DNA from: Roseiflexaceae bacterium
GTDB lineage: Bacteria; Chloroflexota; Chloroflexia; Chloroflexales; Roseiflexaceae
Length of the DNA: 17,444 bases
Assembly (NCBI GenBank): GCA_014381165.1
Contig: JACMIM010000277.1
Location: 1-17,444 of the forward strand
Direction: 5' to 3'
Position numbers and translations under genes: made by a program. Numbering within the stretch: position 1 is the first letter of the stretch; each line of letters starts with the position of its first letter. Shown here piece by piece: positions 14,124-17,444 of the stretch. The notes below the pieces were generated by a model. It was not told the origin of the DNA and ran no database searches. It saw only the letters and a list, made by a program, of their open reading frames with translations.

Positions 14124-17075
14124 CTATCCCGCTCCCTGCAGGATGACGGTGTAGGTGTGCGTGTCGGAAGGACTCGTGTTAGCCACGAGCACATACATCT
14201 TGCTGCCCCGGAGAATCAACCCCAGGTTTTGTTCTCCTTCCGGAGTCAACGTGCAGTCTACACTGTTGCCCCGGTAATATGGTTTATAGCGAACAACGTC
14301 GTCGCCACCAGATGACGTCGCCGAAAGGTTCCCAATCTCCATTGTATCTGTGAAGTTAATCTCGATAACCGCCGATGTGAGTGGTAGCAACGAGCCGGTC
14401 GAGCGCACCGTGCCAGGCCAGTTCTCGATGCTATGCGCGCCGGTCAGCGTTGGCTCGATCGTACACGCAGGTTCCTGCATACCGGGGTGGATGCGCCGCT
14501 CCTTTTCAAACGCCTGGTTTTTGGCCCAACGCCAGTAGGCATCACCGAGGTTGAGCGCCGTGGCAACATCTTCGGGTGTGCCACCAGCCTCGAAGATCGC
14601 CCGCAGGTAACTCAGGTTCACCCCTAGTTCCTCCCCGGTATACACCCAGAAGTCCTGGGCGCTGTACGCATGAACGTCGGCGGTGTCCACCAGGCTGTCG
14701 CTGATGGTGTGGGCGGGGAACGCCGAGCTTACACGCATGGACGACGACGATAGCTCTGCCGTCGCTGCGGTTCCCTCGATTGTCCAGTCAGCTCGCTCAC
14801 GATCGTTGCCGACCATATCCTCGAACATCTTGGGGTATGATGCCTGAATCGCGTGGAACAATTCGTGGCGAACGGTGGCCTTGATGACATCGCTGGTCCA
14901 TCCTGGGTCCAAACATACATGCAAGGTCGCCGTTTCTTGCTCATAGAAGCCAGCATACGGTCCTGCCGGAAGCACGCAGGGCGGCACTTCGATGACGACG
15001 CCGTGGAAGGCTGTGGTTGGTATAAGGGCAGGCTGCCCGTTGGTACCCCGAAAGAAGCCGATCGAACGCACCAGGCGCGGCTCGCGGAAGCGGTGGGTTC
15101 CCACGAAATCGGCGTAAGCACGCGCCACGTCCGCCGCGAGATCGTCTTGGTCCTGCTGATTGCACGCGGCGAACGGCATAAACGGCTCGCACGTGACCAC
15201 GAACAGCGGCGGGGTTTGGGCGGGCTGCGCCGCCATGTCTACGTTTGCCACCGTACGCGCGGTCGGAGGCAGTGGCAACGGGTCGAGTGATGGGTGTTCG
15301 ATCAGAACCACGTGAACGATGTTCGACGGCAGCAACGGGATCGTCGCCACGAACAGGTTGTTGACGGCGTCGAAGCGCCCTGGCATGGAGGTCCAGGTGT
15401 GCCTGGAGCGGCCTTCGCCGTGCTGGCTTGGCGGCAGGAGCATGGCGAGTGCCATATTGTCGGGGTTCGCGCCGTCGAGGACTGGCAACCCAATGAGCAG
15501 CGGCTTGTCGATGGGTGTTGTGACGCGCCGTGCCGCCGCGATGACATGGTAGTCGCCGACCGGCGTAACCGAATCGCCGAGCGACACGGCTGGCGGTGGT
15601 GCGGTTTCGATCAACACCTCGACATCGTCGGTAAATGTCCCGGGCACGGCTCCGACGCGAGCGCCGCTTGTCGCCTCGACACTGCCGCCGTCTCGCAGGA
15701 CGCCGGTCGAAATGAACCTGGTAGCGCTAATCTGTGGAAGGTAGATGCGGCGCATCGATGGGGGTGCGGGCGCGTCTTGTCCTGGCACGTAGACAGCGCC
15801 ACGGCTATCAAGATGTCCAACCGCACCGACCACGGCGGTCGCGCCGTAGACCGCGATGGCACTGCCGAACTGGTCGCCGGCTAGCCCATCTTCCGCCTCC
15901 AGCCCTGCTGTCTCGCCCCAGGCTCCAGCGCCGCCCTGATCGCGCCCGTAGCGGTACACAATGCCCTGCGCGTTGAAGCCACTCGCGTCGGAGAACGCCG
16001 CGCCGACCCACAGGTCGTTGCCCGCCAGTGCGACAGCCGCACCATAAAAATCGCCGCTCGCACCACCAGTTGCCACGAGTCGCTTCACTATACCCCAGCC
16101 GTTTGCGCCGCCCCGGTCGCGCTCGAACACAAAGGCCGCGCCTGTGCGCTCGACGGGCGTGTTGCCGCCTGAACTGGCGTTTGACGCCCCGACCACGATG
16201 GTAGCGCCGTCGAGTGCAACGGCGGAGCCGAACCGGCTGTTGGCCTCGGCGCTATCGGCGACGAGCCGGGCAACCTTGCCCCAGGTGTTTAGACCTTCCT
16301 GGTCGCGCCCGAAGACAAACGCCGCGCCGCTGTTGTCAGCGCGACTGCTTAATGTGTACATAGGCTGCCCGACCACGATGGTGTCGCCATCGATGGCGAC
16401 TGTTTCACCAAAATAGTCTGCGGTCACGCCATCACCATCTCGGAACTCCTTGATTTTGCCCCAGTCGGCCCTGCGATCGTAGAGGTACGCTGCGCCGCGC
16501 TGTTGGAACGCGCCTTTGGCGCCAACCAGGAGGAGGTCGCCGTCGAGTGCGACAGCGCTGCCGTAGCTCGCAAATCCTCCTAATGGCTCACTGAGCGTCG
16601 TTCGCAGCCCCCAGGTGTCTGCGCCGCCCTGGTTGCGCTCGTACAGATAGACGACGCCCACATCGGAGTTCGCACCGGCATTCCGCGCCGTCGCGCCGAC
16701 TGCCAGCACGTCGCCATCGAGTGCGACGTTCGCGCCGTAAAGTTCGTTGACTTCGGGGAGCGCGACCGTGAGCTTTTTGAACGCGATCCAGCCCGTCGGA
16801 GCGTCCGTATCGCGTCGGAACAGGTAGACCGCGCCAGCACCATTAACACCGTTGACATCGGCGGCAGACGCGCCGACCGCCATCAGGTCGCCGTCAATGG
16901 CGACAGCATGACCGAAATTGTCACCAGGCGCACCATCGGCGGCTTGAACGAGTGCACGTGCGTCAGCCGAAAGCGTGGTGCCGGCGGCATGCCTGGCAGG
17001 GAATGTCGTCACCATGCATGCAATGAGCATCAGAACAACGGGCGCAACGATGCGCCGAAAGTTCGAATAAAGCAT
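14124..17075 (-). CDS. Secreted FG-GAP propeller / HExxH zinc metallopeptidase fusion with internal YLPQI motif
   Basis: A 983-aa exported protein. The start is ATG 17073-17075, with AGGAGT (17083-17088) 7 nt upstream. The signal peptide is 1 to about 31 (hydrophobic VAPVVLMLIACMV). Seven FG-GAP/integrin-alpha-like repeats begin at residues 54, 113, 171, 222, 282, 344 and 403 (e.g. FGSAVALDGATIVVGA), predicting a 7-blade propeller. A Pro-rich linker then leads to RRIYLPQIS (YLPQI at 445-449). A ZU5-like beta segment follows (GAVPGTFTDDVEVLIE). The peptidase carries HELFH (737-741) and WTIEGTAATAE, with Glu767 26 residues after the second His as a candidate third zinc ligand, giving a gluzincin-like layout. 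A beta-sandwich ends the protein (YVLVANTSPSDTHTYTVIL), resembling a bacterial pre-peptidase domain. The protein should act outside the cell; the substrate is unknown. The frame extends upstream to 17246 but that stretch lacks a ribosome-binding site. Confidence 0.88.
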   Translation of the reverse strand: MLYSNFRRIVAPVVLMLIACMVTTFPARHAAGTTLSADARALVQAADGAPGDNFGHAVAIDGDLMAVGASAADVNGVNGAGAVYLFRRDTDAPTGWIAFKKLTVALPEVNELYGANVALDGDVLAVGATARNAGANSDVGVVYLYERNQGGADTWGLRTTLSEPLGGFASYGSAVALDGDLLLVGAKGAFQQRGAAYLYDRRADWGKIKEFRDGDGVTADYFGETVAIDGDTIVVGQPMYTLSSRADNSGAAFVFGRDQEGLNTWGKVARLVADSAEANSRFGSAVALDGATIVVGASNASSGGNTPVERTGAAFVFERDRGGANGWGIVKRLVATGGASGDFYGAAVALAGNDLWVGAAFSDASGFNAQGIVYRYGRDQGGAGAWGETAGLEAEDGLAGDQFGSAIAVYGATAVVGAVGHLDSRGAVYVPGQDAPAPPSMRRIYLPQISATRFISTGVLRDGGSVEATSGARVGAVPGTFTDDVEVLIETAPPPAVSLGDSVTPVGDYHVIAAARRVTTPIDKPLLIGLPVLDGANPDNMALAMLLPPSQHGEGRSRHTWTSMPGRFDAVNNLFVATIPLLPSNIVHVVLIEHPSLDPLPLPPTARTVANVDMAAQPAQTPPLFVVTCEPFMPFAACNQQDQDDLAADVARAYADFVGTHRFREPRLVRSIGFFRGTNGQPALIPTTAFHGVVIEVPPCVLPAGPYAGFYEQETATLHVCLDPGWTSDVIKATVRHELFHAIQASYPKMFEDMVGNDRERADWTIEGTAATAELSSSSMRVSSAFPAHTISDSLVDTADVHAYSAQDFWVYTGEELGVNLSYLRAIFEAGGTPEDVATALNLGDAYWRWAKNQAFEKERRIHPGMQEPACTIEPTLTGAHSIENWPGTVRSTGSLLPLTSAVIEINFTDTMEIGNLSATSSGGDDVVRYKPYYRGNSVDCTLTPEGEQNLGLILRGSKMYVLVANTSPSDTHTYTVILQGAG
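14853..14867 (-). other. HExxH zinc-binding motif (HELFH)
   Basis: Codons for HELFH, residues 737-741 of the minus-strand protein. The motif lies in a helix-like context (VRHELFHAIQASY), as in true zinc peptidases, and is followed by the candidate third-ligand Glu in WTIEG. Confidence 0.75.
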
Positions 17076-17444
17076 TATACGTACTCCTGACGATAGAACA
17101 GCAGGCGTCTTCCTTGAGCCGTTGTGGGGCTTATGAAATCTTGCCGTGCCGTTGCGATGTTCAATTGGCGTGGTAGAGGAGCCGATCGGTGCGTGTACTA
17201 CGAGCGCGTGAGGGTACGCCCTCCTGACGTATCGATAGCCGCTCACGTGTGCACATCTTATTTTTCGAGTATTGGACAGCCTCTAAGACTGAGTATAGCG
17301 AAGCGCGGTATGATGGAAGTCCCAAAATCCAGTGGTTTTTCCCAACTTGGTCAGGCGCATCGGGAACGTAAAGTGCGGGGTGTGTCAGGATTCAGTTTTA
17401 AGGGTTAGCGGGTGATCAGTACCGCTGGTATCTTGGGCAAGATT
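17076..17444. other. Leader of the FG-GAP peptidase gene and unassigned sequence
   Basis: The segment next to the gene holds its ribosome-binding site (17083-17088). A perfect hairpin, GAGGG TACG CCCTC, lies at 17210-17223. I found no convincing -35/-10 pair. A plus-strand frame (17124-17408) is open but has no ribosome-binding site or recognisable family. GGACAGCCTCTAA (around 17274-17286) resembles terminal sequences of some insertion elements, but no partner end lies inside the window. Confidence 0.4.

Noticed and set aside
17076..17246. 57-residue N-terminal extension of the minus-strand peptidase
   Set aside because: The internal ATG at 17075 has AGGAGT at 7 nt and directly begins a good signal peptide; the extension would bury the signal peptide.
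17124..17408. 94-codon plus-strand frame at the window end
   Set aside because: It overlaps the leader of the divergent gene, has no ribosome-binding site and no recognisable family; a partial gene cannot be excluded but is not supported.

Overview
The window looks like chromosomal DNA of a GC-rich, filamentous-type Chloroflexota bacterium (Chloroflexales or Herpetosiphonales relative). This is an inference. It rests on very large secreted multidomain proteins that carry a Pro-rich stretch and a short 'YLPL' tail, a STAND/TPR regulator with a SARP module, and right-handed beta-helix proteins with a choice-of-anchor-like domain, all familiar from that phylum. No rRNA or tRNA is visible.

Layout. 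61-870 (-) is an alpha/beta hydrolase, with a candidate terminator at 1-34. It is divergent from 1218-4277 (+), a large STAND-type ATPase regulator with TPRs and a C-terminal SARP (winged helix + BTAD) module. The divergent spacer holds a 134-bp foldable element (912-1045) with perfect 15-bp terminal inverted repeats, which looks like a MITE. Two small genes follow (4308-4559, and 4560-4688 behind a near-ideal Shine-Dalgarno).

The centre is a pair of secreted giants: a 903-aa beta-helix surface protein (4849-7560) and a 1516-aa metzincin-type metallopeptidase with propeller, Ig/PKD, CBM9-like and IPT modules (7618-12168). They lie 57 nt apart, each with a strong ribosome-binding site, and are probably co-transcribed. 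Both end in the YLPL tail.

Next comes a decayed region. It holds a short-chain dehydrogenase lacking its N-terminal half (12267-12650), an intact zinc alcohol dehydrogenase (12664-13686), and a roughly 420-bp IS3-family remnant (13690-14112). Convergent to these is a third secreted giant, 14124-17075 (-). It has a 7-blade FG-GAP propeller, then an internal YLPQI motif, then a second, gluzincin-like HExxH peptidase. The last 370 bases are leader and unassigned sequence.

Taken together, about 10.2 kb of this window encodes three exported multidomain proteins, two of them predicted zinc peptidases of different clans. A joint role in surface adhesion or polymer degradation is plausible but inferred. 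The most unusual signals are the internal YLPQI motif (apparent fusion of two secreted proteins), the reversed-order SARP regulator, the MITE-like element in the regulator's promoter region, and the fossil IS3 frameshift junction.
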